DNA of 64,000 nt from JANNSX01 sp046348995. GTDB lineage: Bacteria; Pseudomonadota; Alphaproteobacteria; Rhizobiales; Hyphomicrobiaceae. Each line of letters begins with the position of its first letter. Position 1 is the stretch's first letter. The notes beneath the pieces were generated by a model. That model ran no database searches. It had not been told where the DNA came from and saw only the letters and a list, made by a program, of their open reading frames with translations. The DNA lies in assembly GCA_046348995.1 (NCBI GenBank), contig JAXMDB010000012.1:70921-134920 (forward strand), given 5' to 3'. The position numbers and the translations under genes are program-made. Below, one piece after another: positions 55,601 to 63,948 of this stretch.

Positions 55601-58600
55601 GATGGCAGCTACAGCTACACCCGCAATCCGGGAACGCCCGGCGGTGTCAGCGATGTGTTCACCTACACCGTTGCCGATGGCGACGGCGATACGACGACGG
55701 CGACACTCACCATTGCCATCGGGGATGCGCGTCCTGTGACGGCCGCCAACGGCGCTGTTCAGCTCGACGACGACGCGGTGCCCGGCGCCGGCGGCAACCC
55801 CGGCGGCACCGGCGACGATCCGGACTCGATCAATGCCACAGGCTTCCTCTCGGGCTCGGGCGGCGACGGGCCGCTGACGTGGTCGATGATCTCTGTCACA
55901 ACCCCGCTCGACTTCACTGCGTCATTCGTCAACTCAAGCCTCACCGAAGTCTTCCAGGGCACAACCAAGGTGATGGCAATCACCTTGGACACGGCCACGG
56001 GAGCATACACCGTCACCCAGTTGGCACCGATTGCCCACCCGGCTGGAACCAACGAGAACAATTCAAACTTCTCGCTCGGATACCTGGTGACCGACAGCGA
56101 TGGCGATTTCGCCAATGGCTCACTTCACATCAACATCGACGACGACACGGCGATCGCGGTGAACGACACCGACGTGATCCCCTCGGGAAGCGTCTTACCG
56201 GCGGTCGGCAACGTCATCACGGATGCGGAAGGCGACGGCGGGGCCGACTCGGTCGGTGCCGACGGCGGTGCGGCGATTGTCGCGATCACGGGCTTCGGCG
56301 GCGCTGGCGCAATCGGCGGCCTGACGACGGGCCAGTACGGCCAGCTCACCATCAACTCCGATGGCGGCTACAGCTACACCCGCAATCCGGGAACCCCCGG
56401 CGGCGTGACCGACACCTTCACCTATACGCTGACGGACGGCGACGGCGACACGACAACGGCGACCCTCTCCATCACGATCAACAACAGCATCCCGATCACC
56501 GGCACCAACGCCACGGTGCAGCTCGACGACGACGCGCTCGCTGGCGGCAATGCCGGCGGCACGGGCGACGATGCGAACGCGCTGAACACGACGGGCACGC
56601 TCTCCGCCTCCGGTGGCGACGGTGCGCTGACCTTCGCGTTCGGCAGCATAACGGTGCCGCCCGCGTTGAGCTTCACGGTCGACTCCCCGAACGCGACCAC
56701 GCGTCTCGTCAAGCAAAGCGGCATCACGGTTCTGACGATCACGATCGACATGGCAACGGGCGGCTACATCGTCACGCAGAACGCTCCGATCTCGCATCCG
56801 TCCGGCGGCAACGAGAACAACCTCGACTTCACCGTCGGCTATACCGTGACGGATGCGGACGGCGAGTCGGCCAATGGCACGCTCGCCATCAACATCGACG
56901 ACGACACGGCGATCGCCAATGTGGTGGTCAACCCGAACCTGACCGACGACGAGGGCAAGGGAGCGTTCGCCGCCAACTCGATCGAAGGCCAGACGACTCC
57001 GCTCGCCACTGATGCAGACGTTACAGCCTCTCCCGCAACGGCTTCCGGAGGCGCCGGAACGCTGTTCTCGATCGGCGCCGACGGCCTCGGCTCGATCTCC
57101 GTCACCGGCCCGGCCGGCGTGCTCGCGATCTACAAGCTCGCAAGCGGTCTGCCCGGACAGGAGGTGGTCGCCTATACGAGCGTGACCGACGGCTCGGGCA
57201 ACGTCACGCTGACGGGCAAAGGCGCCGTCAGCGGCAACACGGCCTTCACGCTCAAGGTCAACGCCGACGGCTCGTACCTCTTCACGCAGAGCGCAGCCCT
57301 GGTGCATCCGCTCTTCAATCCGGCGAACGAGGACGACCTGCCGCTCGCCTTCACCTTCACCTTCACCGACAAGGACGGCGATCCGGCCTCTGGCTCGCTC
57401 ACGGTCACGGTCGACGACGACACGCCAGTCGGCGGTGCCGTCACCAAGACGATCAACGAGTCGGCGGACGTCGATACCAACGTGTCGCTGATCCTCGACG
57501 TCTCGGGCTCGATGGGCGATCCGTCGGGTCTGACGGGTCTGACCCGGCTCGACGTATTGAAGGCCTCGGTCATCGAGTTGCTCGAGCAGTACGACGCGCT
57601 CGGCAACGTCGCCGTCCGCATCGTCACCTTCGACACCAACGCCGCAGCCATCGGCTCGGTCTGGATGTCGGTTGCCGATGCCAAGGCCGCTGTTCAAGCC
57701 CTGGTGCCGCTCAACTCGACCAACTACGACGAAGCCCTGACGGACATCATGGCGGCCTTCGGCTCGGCGGGTAAGATCACCGGCGCTCAGAACGTCGCCT
57801 ACTTCATCTCCGACGGTCAGCCCAACCAGCCCTCGGGCAGCGCCGGCATCGACGCTACCGAGCAGGCGGCGTGGGAGAGCTTCCTCGACACCAACAACAT
57901 CGTCGCGCATGCGCTCGGCGCCGGCTCCGGCGTCACGGTGTCGGCGCTCGATCCGATCGCCTTCAACGGCGTGACGGGCAGTCAGATCGCTCCGCTCGTC
58001 GTCACCGACCTCGGGCAGTTGACCGCGACGCTCGTCGCCACCGTCACCGGCGCGACGACCACCGGCAATCTGCTGACCGAAGGTGCCGGAAACTTCGGCG
58101 CCGACGGAGGGTACCTGAGCTCGGTCGCCATCGGCGGCAAGACGTTCACCTACGACCCGGTCACCGATGCGATCACCGCCTCGGGTGCAGGCACCGCGAC
58201 GTTCACCTTCAATGCCACGACGAACGTGCTGACGATCGCGACCGCGATCGGCGGACAGCTCGCGGTCGACCTCGACAACGGCGCCTACACCTACACGGGT
58301 CCGGCCTCCGTTCCGAGCAATCAGTCGGACGTGTTCACCTACACGCTCAAGGATGGCGACGGCGATACGGCGAGCGCGACCTTCACCGTCAACATCCTGA
58401 ACGAGGACCGGGCTCCGATCGTGCGTGACGACGCCATCATCACCAACATCGGTGGCAGCGGCGCCGCGATCGTCATCCCGACCTTCGCGCTGACCTACAA
58501 CGACAGCGATCCGGACGGACAGGCAATCACAGTGACGGCTGCCGGTTCGGTCGTGGATGCGACCTCCGCCGTCCTCGGTGCCGGCATCGTCACCTTCAAC

Positions 58601-59167
58601 GACAACGACACCGACGGCGGCGCGTTCGCCTACACCGGCTCGACCACCGCGCCGGCCGGCAGCGACACGGCCACCGTCACGGTCACGCGCGTGTCGGCAA
58701 CTACCGACCCGCTCAATGGCAATGGCCTGGCGAACATTCTGATCGACAACGACAGCGCCAACACGTTGAACGGCTTCGAAGGCAACGACGTGCTGATCGG
58801 CAATGGCGGCAACGACATCCTGGTCGGCGGCGCGGGTGCCGACGTGATGCAGGGTGGCGCTGGCGACGACATCTTCGACTTCAATGCCGTGTCGGAGAGC
58901 CCGACTCTCGCCCTCGCCGATACGATCCTCGATTTCAACACGGCCTCGGCGGGGGAGAAGATCGATCTGGCCGGGATTTTCGGTGGCACGCTCGCCTTCC
59001 AGGGCGCCCAGAGCACGGCCACCGTCGCCAACACCGTCACCTGGTCTCAGGACGCGGGCACGAACACGACGATCGTTCGGGCCGATGTCGACGGCAATAC
59101 GACCGCCGACTTCTTCATCAAGCTGACGGGCCTGCTGACCCTGACGGCCGGCGACTTCAACCTCTGA
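52619..59167 (+). CDS. Giant repeat protein with VWA domain and C-terminal RTX repeats (type I secretion candidate)
   Basis: A 2182-residue acidic, Gly/Asp/Thr-rich protein with no Sec signal. Residues about 100-1600 are tandem VCBS/DUF5801-like beta domains marked by TVTDGDGD, VDDDG(L)PGG and GSYSYTRNPGTPGG. A VWA domain spans about 1620-1800, with the MIDAS DVSGS (LILDVSGSMGD), a Thr in NSTNYDEAL and SDGQPN. More VCBS-like sequence follows, then four RTX nonapeptides at about 2050-2087 (GFEGNDVLIGNGGNDILVG) and a terminal LTLTAGDFNL signal-like tail. This is the plan of calcium-binding adhesins exported by type I secretion. The GTG at 52619 has TGGAG 7-8 nt upstream; a GTG at 52577 is the alternative. 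Confidence 0.88.
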   Translation: MSLKKKPTVVTFEELCRQNTAPVLRPDSNWVKEDGPLLAKGNVLKALAHPGAPFGSFADRADTDANHNVLKVTTAGTFFGQFGKLVIHTNGSYTYTLYSNADKPAAFAKVQGLSDGERLTESFKYKATDGFVTKGSILKITIFGTDDPVTISDINLEGGDTIVDEDGLPGALLDGTPLLRPGEVDSNELAANTGDFKVTAPDGIDDLVVGGTLVISNGVFIPGVVITTPLGNQLAITGFNAATGVVSYTYTLLAPESHPGAGEDSIFDNILVKLTDEDGSSATATLKVEVVDDQPMIEVCQNFSEDARFNVVVDECIPPSLLSVDETDLGTDATSNFAGIFDSNFGADGPGSITFAVDTSGGPSGLIDTVTGFVVTVAKEGNDIVGRIGPNPADVVFVISIDAVTGTVTFDQQRAVVHDPNFGPNDFEFLPFDLVKVVATITDADGDTDSATYNAGNLFGFFDAAPTAQDEPAQSVAEGATITGVFDFAPGSDGATVTAINGTPLVFGADGFSQNVDLGLGSIKVKADGTYELTADNPTNNPVKITGTFTVTDGDGDPDNGAFEFDITDANAPTGGTATATVDDDGLPGGNSASIIGDLDANTGDDPADVSEATFTGTLGGSVGLDVPGTFSFAPALNGASIAVGLETATLAVAGNILTATGPRGPLFQVVITNPATGAYHVTLLDNVLHAGGPNYEELNAVVDLGYVITDSDGSTANGTLSIVFDDDAPTVALNFSMYGDTVLDETATTSTAPTISIGAFVAGDDPDVGGTGVIATANSIGPVVVPTIAFGADGAAATNSVAYSLSVGSVPPGLAVTDGSLIELVQVSPTVVVGKVVGGAFDGQVAFAVEIDAAAGTLKVEQYLSLDHPLNPDPNDVLDIADFALIAVVTVTDGDNDVASAGYTIGDKIRFFDDGASAANDSDSIAAGAYGPATGNVITGLDGVGGDANATDGVADSSGADGGLAVTAITGFGGAGAIGGTTTGQYGNLTINADGSYSYTRNPGTPGGVSDVFTYTVADGDGDTTTATLTIAIGDARPVTAANGAVQLDDDAVPGAGGNPGGTGDDPDSINATGFLSGSGGDGPLTWSMISVTTPLDFTASFVNSSLTEVFQGTTKVMAITLDTATGAYTVTQLAPIAHPAGTNENNSNFSLGYLVTDSDGDFANGSLHINIDDDTAIAVNDTDVIPSGSVLPAVGNVITDAEGDGGADSVGADGGAAIVAITGFGGAGAIGGLTTGQYGQLTINSDGGYSYTRNPGTPGGVTDTFTYTLTDGDGDTTTATLSITINNSIPITGTNATVQLDDDALAGGNAGGTGDDANALNTTGTLSASGGDGALTFAFGSITVPPALSFTVDSPNATTRLVKQSGITVLTITIDMATGGYIVTQNAPISHPSGGNENNLDFTVGYTVTDADGESANGTLAINIDDDTAIANVVVNPNLTDDEGKGAFAANSIEGQTTPLATDADVTASPATASGGAGTLFSIGADGLGSISVTGPAGVLAIYKLASGLPGQEVVAYTSVTDGSGNVTLTGKGAVSGNTAFTLKVNADGSYLFTQSAALVHPLFNPANEDDLPLAFTFTFTDKDGDPASGSLTVTVDDDTPVGGAVTKTINESADVDTNVSLILDVSGSMGDPSGLTGLTRLDVLKASVIELLEQYDALGNVAVRIVTFDTNAAAIGSVWMSVADAKAAVQALVPLNSTNYDEALTDIMAAFGSAGKITGAQNVAYFISDGQPNQPSGSAGIDATEQAAWESFLDTNNIVAHALGAGSGVTVSALDPIAFNGVTGSQIAPLVVTDLGQLTATLVATVTGATTTGNLLTEGAGNFGADGGYLSSVAIGGKTFTYDPVTDAITASGAGTATFTFNATTNVLTIATAIGGQLAVDLDNGAYTYTGPASVPSNQSDVFTYTLKDGDGDTASATFTVNILNEDRAPIVRDDAIITNIGGSGAAIVIPTFALTYNDSDPDGQAITVTAAGSVVDATSAVLGAGIVTFNDNDTDGGAFAYTGSTTAPAGSDTATVTVTRVSATTDPLNGNGLANILIDNDSANTLNGFEGNDVLIGNGGNDILVGGAGADVMQGGAGDDIFDFNAVSESPTLALADTILDFNTASAGEKIDLAGIFGGTLAFQGAQSTATVANTVTWSQDAGTNTTIVRADVDGNTTADFFIKLTGLLTLTAGDFNL
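55424..56924 (+). repeat. Two closely similar tandem units of about 760 bp inside the giant gene
   Basis: Unit 1 (from GNVITGLDG at about 55424) and unit 2 (from GNVITDAEG at about 56205) are near parallel at the protein level: AITGFGGAGAIGG, GQYGNLTIN/GQYGQLTIN, YSYTRNPGTPGGV, QLDDDA and TGDD occur in the same order. DNA identity is high over the core (for example CAGCTACAGCTACACCCGCA in both). They differ mainly at synonymous or linker positions, so they are a recent intragenic duplication still able to recombine. Confidence 0.75.
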
Positions 59168-59195
59168 GGCGTCGAGGCGCGTCAGCTCGACATCC

Positions 59196-59222
59196 AGGGC
59201 GGCCTTCGGGCCGCCCTTTTTG
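59196..59222 (+). terminator. Rho-independent terminator after the giant repeat protein gene
   Basis: Stem AGGGCGGCC / GGCCGCCCT with a stable TTCG loop and a following T-run (TTTTT), 28 bp after the stop codon. It isolates the 6.5-kb gene from the outer-membrane protein gene downstream. Confidence 0.92.
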
Positions 59223-59406
59223 TTCCGGTTTTCCACAGGCTCCCATTGGACTGCTTGTGGACAGAGTCCGTGGACGCTCCGCGATGTTGCGTAAATGCAT
59301 CATGGCGCGCGGGAACGAGGTGCTCCCCGCCAAGCAAGATCGACTTGGCCCGGTGCCATCCTAAGACTCGCACGAAACCTACTGATTCGTGATCGGAGGC
59401 ACCTGA

Positions 59407-60432
59407 ATGGCTCGCGCCGCACTTTTCTCGCTCGCCGCTGCTATGGCGACCGCAGCCGCCGTCGCGAGCCCGGCGCTCGCCGACATGGGCCGCGCGCCGG
59501 TCGGACCGGGTGGGCGCTACTTTTCGCTCGAAGGAGGCTTCCTGCATCAGGAAGGCGCGGATGTCATCGGCTACGGCGTCGCCGACTCGATCGGCGGTCC
59601 GGTGAATGACATCGCCGTCTCGCCGGCCGAAGGCTGGTTCGCCGGCGCCATGCTCGGCTGGGATACCGGCCGCGAGATCATTCCGAGCCTGCCGTTCACC
59701 CGCATCGAGGGCTACGCGCTGTTCGGCTCCGCCGACGACAGCGCATCCGATACCGCGCCTGCAGGTGGCGAGATCCTGCTCAAGTCCGCGGACGGCGATC
59801 CGCTCGGCGTCGGCGGCACGATCGGTGAAACCTCGGTCGAGCGGCGCTTCTTCGAAGGCGGGCTCCGCTTCGAGGGCGATCGCGTGCGCTCGGAAGGCGG
59901 GTCGCTCAAGGACGAGGCGCCCGTCGAGCGCAGCTCGCTCACCTGGGTTCTGAATCCGTTCGTGCGCTGGACCGGCGAAGAGTCGGACACGCACGTGCCG
60001 AACTGCTGCGCCACGCGCTCGGCCGACGTCGACACCTGGGCCTACGGCGCCCTGCTCGCGATCGAGCCCGAGTTGCTTCTGCGCCCCGGCGTTTCGCTCG
60101 TCGGTCGTGCCGGCGCAGGTGTCTACGGCTACAACGCCGACGGCGACTTCCACTCGGCGAGCGCCGCCTCGCCCGATCCGTTCGCCTCCGACTTCTCCGA
60201 CAGCCAATCGGGTGTCGGCTTCCGCGGCCAGCTCGGCGCGGGCCTGAAATTCTGGATGTCGGAGCGCTCGATCCTCGACGTGTTCGCCGAGGCCGATTAC
60301 TTCTCCGATGTCGGCACGGCGGCGATGTCGGACAACCAGCCGACGAACGCCGATAGCTCCCAGGTCGAGACCGACGATCTGTGGGAAGTCCGTCTGGGCG
60401 CCCGCGTGACGATCGGCCTCGACGGCAACTGA
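59407..60432 (+). CDS. Outer-membrane beta-barrel protein
   Basis: A 341-residue protein with a signal peptide (residues 1-25, cleavage after ALADM region). The mature part alternates hydrophobic and polar residues in aromatic-ended strands (GRYFSLEGGFLHQ, GWFAGAMLGWDTG, FRGQLGAGLKFWM, DLWEVRLGARVTIGLDG), as in Lpg1974-like or porin-like barrels. Two adjacent Cys (NCCATRS) may form a loop disulfide. GGAGGCAC precedes the ATG. It follows the giant secreted protein but has its own transcript, given the terminator between them. A link to surface anchoring is only positional. Confidence 0.78.
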   Translation: MARAALFSLAAAMATAAAVASPALADMGRAPVGPGGRYFSLEGGFLHQEGADVIGYGVADSIGGPVNDIAVSPAEGWFAGAMLGWDTGREIIPSLPFTRIEGYALFGSADDSASDTAPAGGEILLKSADGDPLGVGGTIGETSVERRFFEGGLRFEGDRVRSEGGSLKDEAPVERSSLTWVLNPFVRWTGEESDTHVPNCCATRSADVDTWAYGALLAIEPELLLRPGVSLVGRAGAGVYGYNADGDFHSASAASPDPFASDFSDSQSGVGFRGQLGAGLKFWMSERSILDVFAEADYFSDVGTAAMSDNQPTNADSSQVETDDLWEVRLGARVTIGLDGN

Positions 60433-60458
60433 TCGTAAGCTCAGATCGCTTCGTGAAG

Positions 60459-60483
60459 CGGCGCCCTCGCGGGCGCCGTTTTC
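60459..60483. terminator. Hairpin terminator between convergent genes
   Basis: Stem CGGCGCCC / GGGCGCCG with a TCGC loop and TTTT, located between the barrel gene stop and the HxlR gene stop. It serves the plus strand best and may also limit minus-strand transcription. Confidence 0.8.
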
Positions 60484-60489
60484 GTTTCG

Positions 60490-61209
60490 TCACGCCGGAC
60501 GATTGCTCGGCTGCCGCTCCGCCGCCGTCGGCCGCGGCGTCTTGGCGAACACGGCCAGCGTGAACCACTTCGGGAACGTGCGGCAGAGGATGCGCTCGCC
60601 GGTGAGCTTGAGAGCGCCCGACTGCAAGGCTTTCGCGAGGGGGATATCCCCCATCCAAACCGCGATCGCATCCGCGGACGTGGCGGTGATGAAGCAGCCG
60701 ACATCCTTGCCAGGGTCCTCGTAGCAGAGATCCACCTCGCCCTCGCCGGCCCCGCAGACCAGCCACCAGATCTTGAACCGATCGAGGTCGGTGAACTGGA
60801 AGCACAGGACGGTTTCGCCATCGGGCATCGCCGACCTGTCGATCCGCCGCTGGATGTCGAACATGAGGAAGCTCACGTCGAGGTCGCCCGGCTGCATCGC
60901 GTCACGCGCCCAGCGCATGCCCCAAACGGCGAGCGCCTCGACGACGGGATAGAGCTCGCGCCCCGCCGGCGTCAGACGATACTCGTGTCCGCGCTGCCCA
61001 TTGAGACGCCGCCGGACGATGACACCCCGCTGCTCGAGGTTTTTGAGGCGGGTGTTGAGCACGGTCGGGGAAATGCGCGACAGGCCGCGCTGCAGCGCAT
61101 TGAAGCGGCTGCTTCCGAGCAGCATCTCACGAACGATCAAAAGCGACCAGGGATCGCCGAGAATCTCGGACGCCTTCGCGACCGGACAGAACTGACCGTA
61201 GGTCGTCAT
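60490..61209 (-). CDS. HxlR-family transcriptional regulator with C-terminal sensor-like domain
   Basis: A 239-residue regulator. The HxlR winged helix occupies about residues 1-100: FCPVAKASEILGDPWSLLIV, the recognition region GLSRISPTVLNTRLKNLEQRG and EYRLTPAGRELYPVVEAL. The second half (FLMFDIQRRIDRSAM to KWFTLAVFAK) resembles an SCP2-like lipid-binding fold often fused to HxlR domains. The ATG at 61209 was used; an ATG at 61218 adds three residues. A perfect 9-bp dyad lies 34 bp upstream and is the likely operator, shared with the divergent membrane protein gene. Confidence 0.85.
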   Translation of the reverse strand: MTTYGQFCPVAKASEILGDPWSLLIVREMLLGSSRFNALQRGLSRISPTVLNTRLKNLEQRGVIVRRRLNGQRGHEYRLTPAGRELYPVVEALAVWGMRWARDAMQPGDLDVSFLMFDIQRRIDRSAMPDGETVLCFQFTDLDRFKIWWLVCGAGEGEVDLCYEDPGKDVGCFITATSADAIAVWMGDIPLAKALQSGALKLTGERILCRTFPKWFTLAVFAKTPRPTAAERQPSNRPA

Positions 61210-61242
61210 GGGCACACCCATCGCATCCCGCGCCGCGCCGTT

Positions 61243-61263
61243 CAACTACGCCAAGCGTAGTTG
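61243..61263. promoter_or_regulatory. Perfect inverted repeat CAACTACGC-N3-GCGTAGTTG, candidate HxlR operator
   Basis: Nine-base arms with a CAA spacer lie in the 140-bp gap between the HxlR-type gene and the divergent membrane protein gene. HxlR proteins bind such symmetric sites near their own promoters, so autoregulation and control of the neighbour are likely. Binding itself is inferred. Confidence 0.65.
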
Positions 61264-61349
61264 ATTGCTCTGCCCCGCGCAGTTTCCGCGCCGGCCGGCC
61301 CCGCTTATGTCGCTCGTCAGTCACCCAACGCCCAACGAAGGACACGGCC

Positions 61350-61769
61350 ATGACCCGGTTTCTCAAACATGTGCTCGAGCTTTTCGGCATCGTCTATCTG
61401 CGCTTTCGCGCCGTCCCGCGCCTGTGGTGCGTGTGGCTCGTCGGCGTCAACGCCGCCTGTCTGCTGTACATCACGCATGTCGAGGCCCAAGCCGTCCTGC
61501 TGGTGACGGCGATCGCGGTCGCCGCGCAGGCGCTGATCTACGGGCGCATCGGTTTCACACGCATTCTCGGTGCCGTGCACCTCATGTGGGTGCCGATGTT
61601 CGCCTGGTTCGCCACGCGCGCGGGCAGCATCGCGTCCGATCCGGGCCTCGCCCACTGGATCGTGCTGCTGTTCGCGACGAACACCGTCTCGCTGATCGTG
61701 GATGCCGTCGACAGCATCCGGTTCCTCCGCGGCGAGCGCGCGCCGCACTACCGCTGGGCGCGCGCCTGA
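61350..61769 (+). CDS. Small integral membrane protein
   Basis: A 139-residue protein with four predicted membrane helices (about residues 27-45 LWCVWLVGVNAACLLYI, 46-65, 72-90 and 102-120). The N-terminus has MTRFLKHVLELFGIVYLRFR and the C-terminus is basic (FLRGERAPHYRWARA). No family is recognised with confidence. It is divergent from the HxlR-type regulator and has the dyad at 61243-61263 in its upstream region, so it is the most likely target gene. Confidence 0.72.
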   Translation: MTRFLKHVLELFGIVYLRFRAVPRLWCVWLVGVNAACLLYITHVEAQAVLLVTAIAVAAQALIYGRIGFTRILGAVHLMWVPMFAWFATRAGSIASDPGLAHWIVLLFATNTVSLIVDAVDSIRFLRGERAPHYRWARA

Positions 61770-61783
61770 CGGTCTCTCTCGCC

Positions 61784-62962
61784 TCAGATGATATTGACCT
61801 CGAGCACCGGCTTGTTGTCGCGGATGCGCTCGTAGCCGAAAGCCGTCAGGTCGATCGAGACGAAGCGGCCGTGGGCGATGAGCTCCGCGACCGCCCGCCC
61901 GGCACCCGCCGACTGCTGCACGCCGTGGCCCGAGAAGCCGTTGATCATAAAGAGGTTGCCGATCTCGGGGTGGCGGCCGATGACGGCGTTCTGATCGAAG
62001 GTGTTGTAGTCGTAGTGGCCGGCATAGGCGCGGACGAGCTTCGTCTCCTCGAAGGCTGGGATGCGGTTGGCGATGGCCGGCCAACAGACCTCCTCGAACT
62101 GGCTGTAGACCGGCTCGAAGTCGTTGGGATCGGCGGTCGGATCGTCCGCTTCGGGCGGCGACCAGCCACACAGATGATAGTGCCCCTCCGGCCTCAGCCA
62201 CACGCCGGTCGTGTCGGTGAGCAGCGGCATCGTCTGCGGCGCGTTGCGGCAATGGATGACGAAGGCCGAGCGCTTGCGGCCCTCGACCGGCAAATCCACA
62301 CCCGCGAGCTTGGCGACCCGTCCGGCGAGCCGCCCTGTCGCGAGCACGATCGATCCGGCCGCGATCGTCTCGCCGCTGGCGAGGGTCACGCCGGTGAGCT
62401 TGTCGCCTGCCCGCTCGATACCGACGACCTCGCCCGTCAGCAGATCGGCGCCGGCCTCCTTCGCCTTCGAGCGATAGACGCCATGCATGTTGGCGACATC
62501 GAACCAGCCTTCGCGCTTGGGGCCGTAGGAGCCCGCGACGACGCCGTCGAGATTGAGATAGGGAAAGCGCTCGGCCAGCCCATCGCGCTCGAGCACCATG
62601 GTCGCCGCACCCTCGCGGTTCTGAATCGTGGCGTTGCTCTCGATGATGTGACGCTGCTCGGGGCTGCCGAGGATCAGGTAGCCCTGCTCCTTGAAGCCAC
62701 CGTCGGCCTGCGGCCCGAAGCGGTCCTTGAGGCTGGTAATGAACTCGACGCCGAAGGCCGACAGGTGAATGTTCTCAGGGGTCGAGAACTGCAGGCGAAT
62801 GCCTTGGGTCGAGAGCATCGTCGAGGCGGTGGTGAACGTCGGGTCGCGCTCGATGACGGCGACCGAGCCCGGGAACTTCAGCTCGTGCTTCAGGAAGAAG
62901 GCGACGGAGGAGCCCATGGCGCCGCCGCCGATGATGACGACATCGTACCGTTTGTCCGCCAC
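61784..62962 (-). CDS. FAD-dependent oxidoreductase (DAO/glycine-oxidase-like)
   Basis: A 392-residue flavoprotein of the D-amino-acid/sarcosine oxidase superfamily. The FAD loop YDVVIIGGGAMGSSVAFFL starts at residue 6, with ERDPTFTTAST just after it. The C-terminus has AYAGHYDYNTFDQNAVIGRH and FMINGFSGHGVQQSAGAGRA, the second FAD/active-site region. The substrate (an N-methyl or D-amino acid, or another 2-amino/hydroxy acid) cannot be told. It is divergent from the CitE-like gene, with a 101-bp gap. Confidence 0.88.
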   Translation of the reverse strand: MADKRYDVVIIGGGAMGSSVAFFLKHELKFPGSVAVIERDPTFTTASTMLSTQGIRLQFSTPENIHLSAFGVEFITSLKDRFGPQADGGFKEQGYLILGSPEQRHIIESNATIQNREGAATMVLERDGLAERFPYLNLDGVVAGSYGPKREGWFDVANMHGVYRSKAKEAGADLLTGEVVGIERAGDKLTGVTLASGETIAAGSIVLATGRLAGRVAKLAGVDLPVEGRKRSAFVIHCRNAPQTMPLLTDTTGVWLRPEGHYHLCGWSPPEADDPTADPNDFEPVYSQFEEVCWPAIANRIPAFEETKLVRAYAGHYDYNTFDQNAVIGRHPEIGNLFMINGFSGHGVQQSAGAGRAVAELIAHGRFVSIDLTAFGYERIRDNKPVLEVNII

Positions 62963-63063
62963 GCGCCACTCCCTTGGAAGACCTGCTGCGTCTGGTCATA
63001 TTGGCTCCTGACCGGCCGCGCAACTACACCGTCCGCAACGCAAATCTGCGAGGAGCTTCGATC

Positions 63064-63948
63064 ATGACCGCCGCCATCCGTCCGCGCCGCAGCGTGCTTT
63101 ACATGCCGGGGGCGAACCCGCGGGCGATGGAGAAGGCACGCACGCTGCCCGCCGACGCGCTGATCCTCGATCTCGAAGACTCGGTCGCGCCCGACGTCAA
63201 GGCCGAGGCGCGGCAGCTCACCGCCGAGACCGTCGCCAAAGGCGGCTTCGGGCCCCGTGAGATCGCCATCCGCTGCAATACGATCGGCAGCGCCTGGGCC
63301 GCCGACGACATCGCCATGATCGCCCGGAGCGGCGCCGGTGCGGTGCTCGTCCCGAAAGTCGGCTCGGCGGACGAGCTGGCGACGGTGCGGGCCTTCTTGG
63401 CCAAGCACGACGCTCCAGCCGGACTCGCGCTCTGGGCGATGATCGAGACGCCGCTGGGCATCCTCAACGTGCACGAGATCGCCCGCGCGGCCCGCCACGA
63501 GCGCTATCCGCTGACCGTCTTCGTGCTCGGCACGAACGATCTTGCGAAAGAAACGCGGGCGGCGCTCGTGAAGGGCCGGCAGCCGATGCTCGCCTGGCTG
63601 TCGACGGCGGTGATCGCGGGCCGCGCCTACGGGCTCGACGTCATCGATGGGGTCTACAACGCCTTCCAGGACCAGGACGGTTTCCGTGAGGAATGCGCGC
63701 AGGGCCGCGCCCTCGGCATGGACGGCAAGACGGTCATTCACCCGACCCAGATCGCCGTCGCCAACGAGGTGTTCGGTCCGAGCGCGGAGGAGGCCGCCGC
63801 CGCCGAGAAGATCGTCGCGGTATTCGAGCGTCCCGAAAATCAAGGCAAGGGCGCCATCAGTCTCGACGGCCGCATGGTCGAGCTGCTTCACCGCGACATG
63901 GCGCGGCGGACGCTGGCTCTGCGGGATGCGATCGCGGCGCGCACGTAG
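63064..63948 (+). CDS. HpcH/HpaI (CitE-like) lyase, candidate (3S)-malyl-CoA thioesterase
   Basis: A 294-residue TIM-barrel protein. It begins RRSVLYMPGANPRAMEKART and has LILDLEDSVAPD (acidic metal ligands), VLVPKVGSADEL, LWAMIETPLGILN, LGTNDLAKE, VIDGVYNAFQDQDGF and GMDGKTVIHPTQIAVANEVF. These segments correspond closely to the Mcl2-type (3S)-malyl-CoA thioesterase of Rhodobacter, as well as to beta-methylmalyl-CoA lyase relatives. With mch in the same window this fits the ethylmalonyl-CoA pathway. GGAG lies 8 nt before the ATG at 63064. The stop TAG is provided by the repeat starting at 63944. Confidence 0.85.
   Translation: MTAAIRPRRSVLYMPGANPRAMEKARTLPADALILDLEDSVAPDVKAEARQLTAETVAKGGFGPREIAIRCNTIGSAWAADDIAMIARSGAGAVLVPKVGSADELATVRAFLAKHDAPAGLALWAMIETPLGILNVHEIARAARHERYPLTVFVLGTNDLAKETRAALVKGRQPMLAWLSTAVIAGRAYGLDVIDGVYNAFQDQDGFREECAQGRALGMDGKTVIHPTQIAVANEVFGPSAEEAAAAEKIVAVFERPENQGKGAISLDGRMVELLHRDMARRTLALRDAIAART

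Noticed and set aside
56195..59236. Long minus-strand open frame antisense to the giant repeat protein
   Set aside because: Its residues mirror the Asp/Gly/Thr codons of the sense gene; no ribosome site, no domains.
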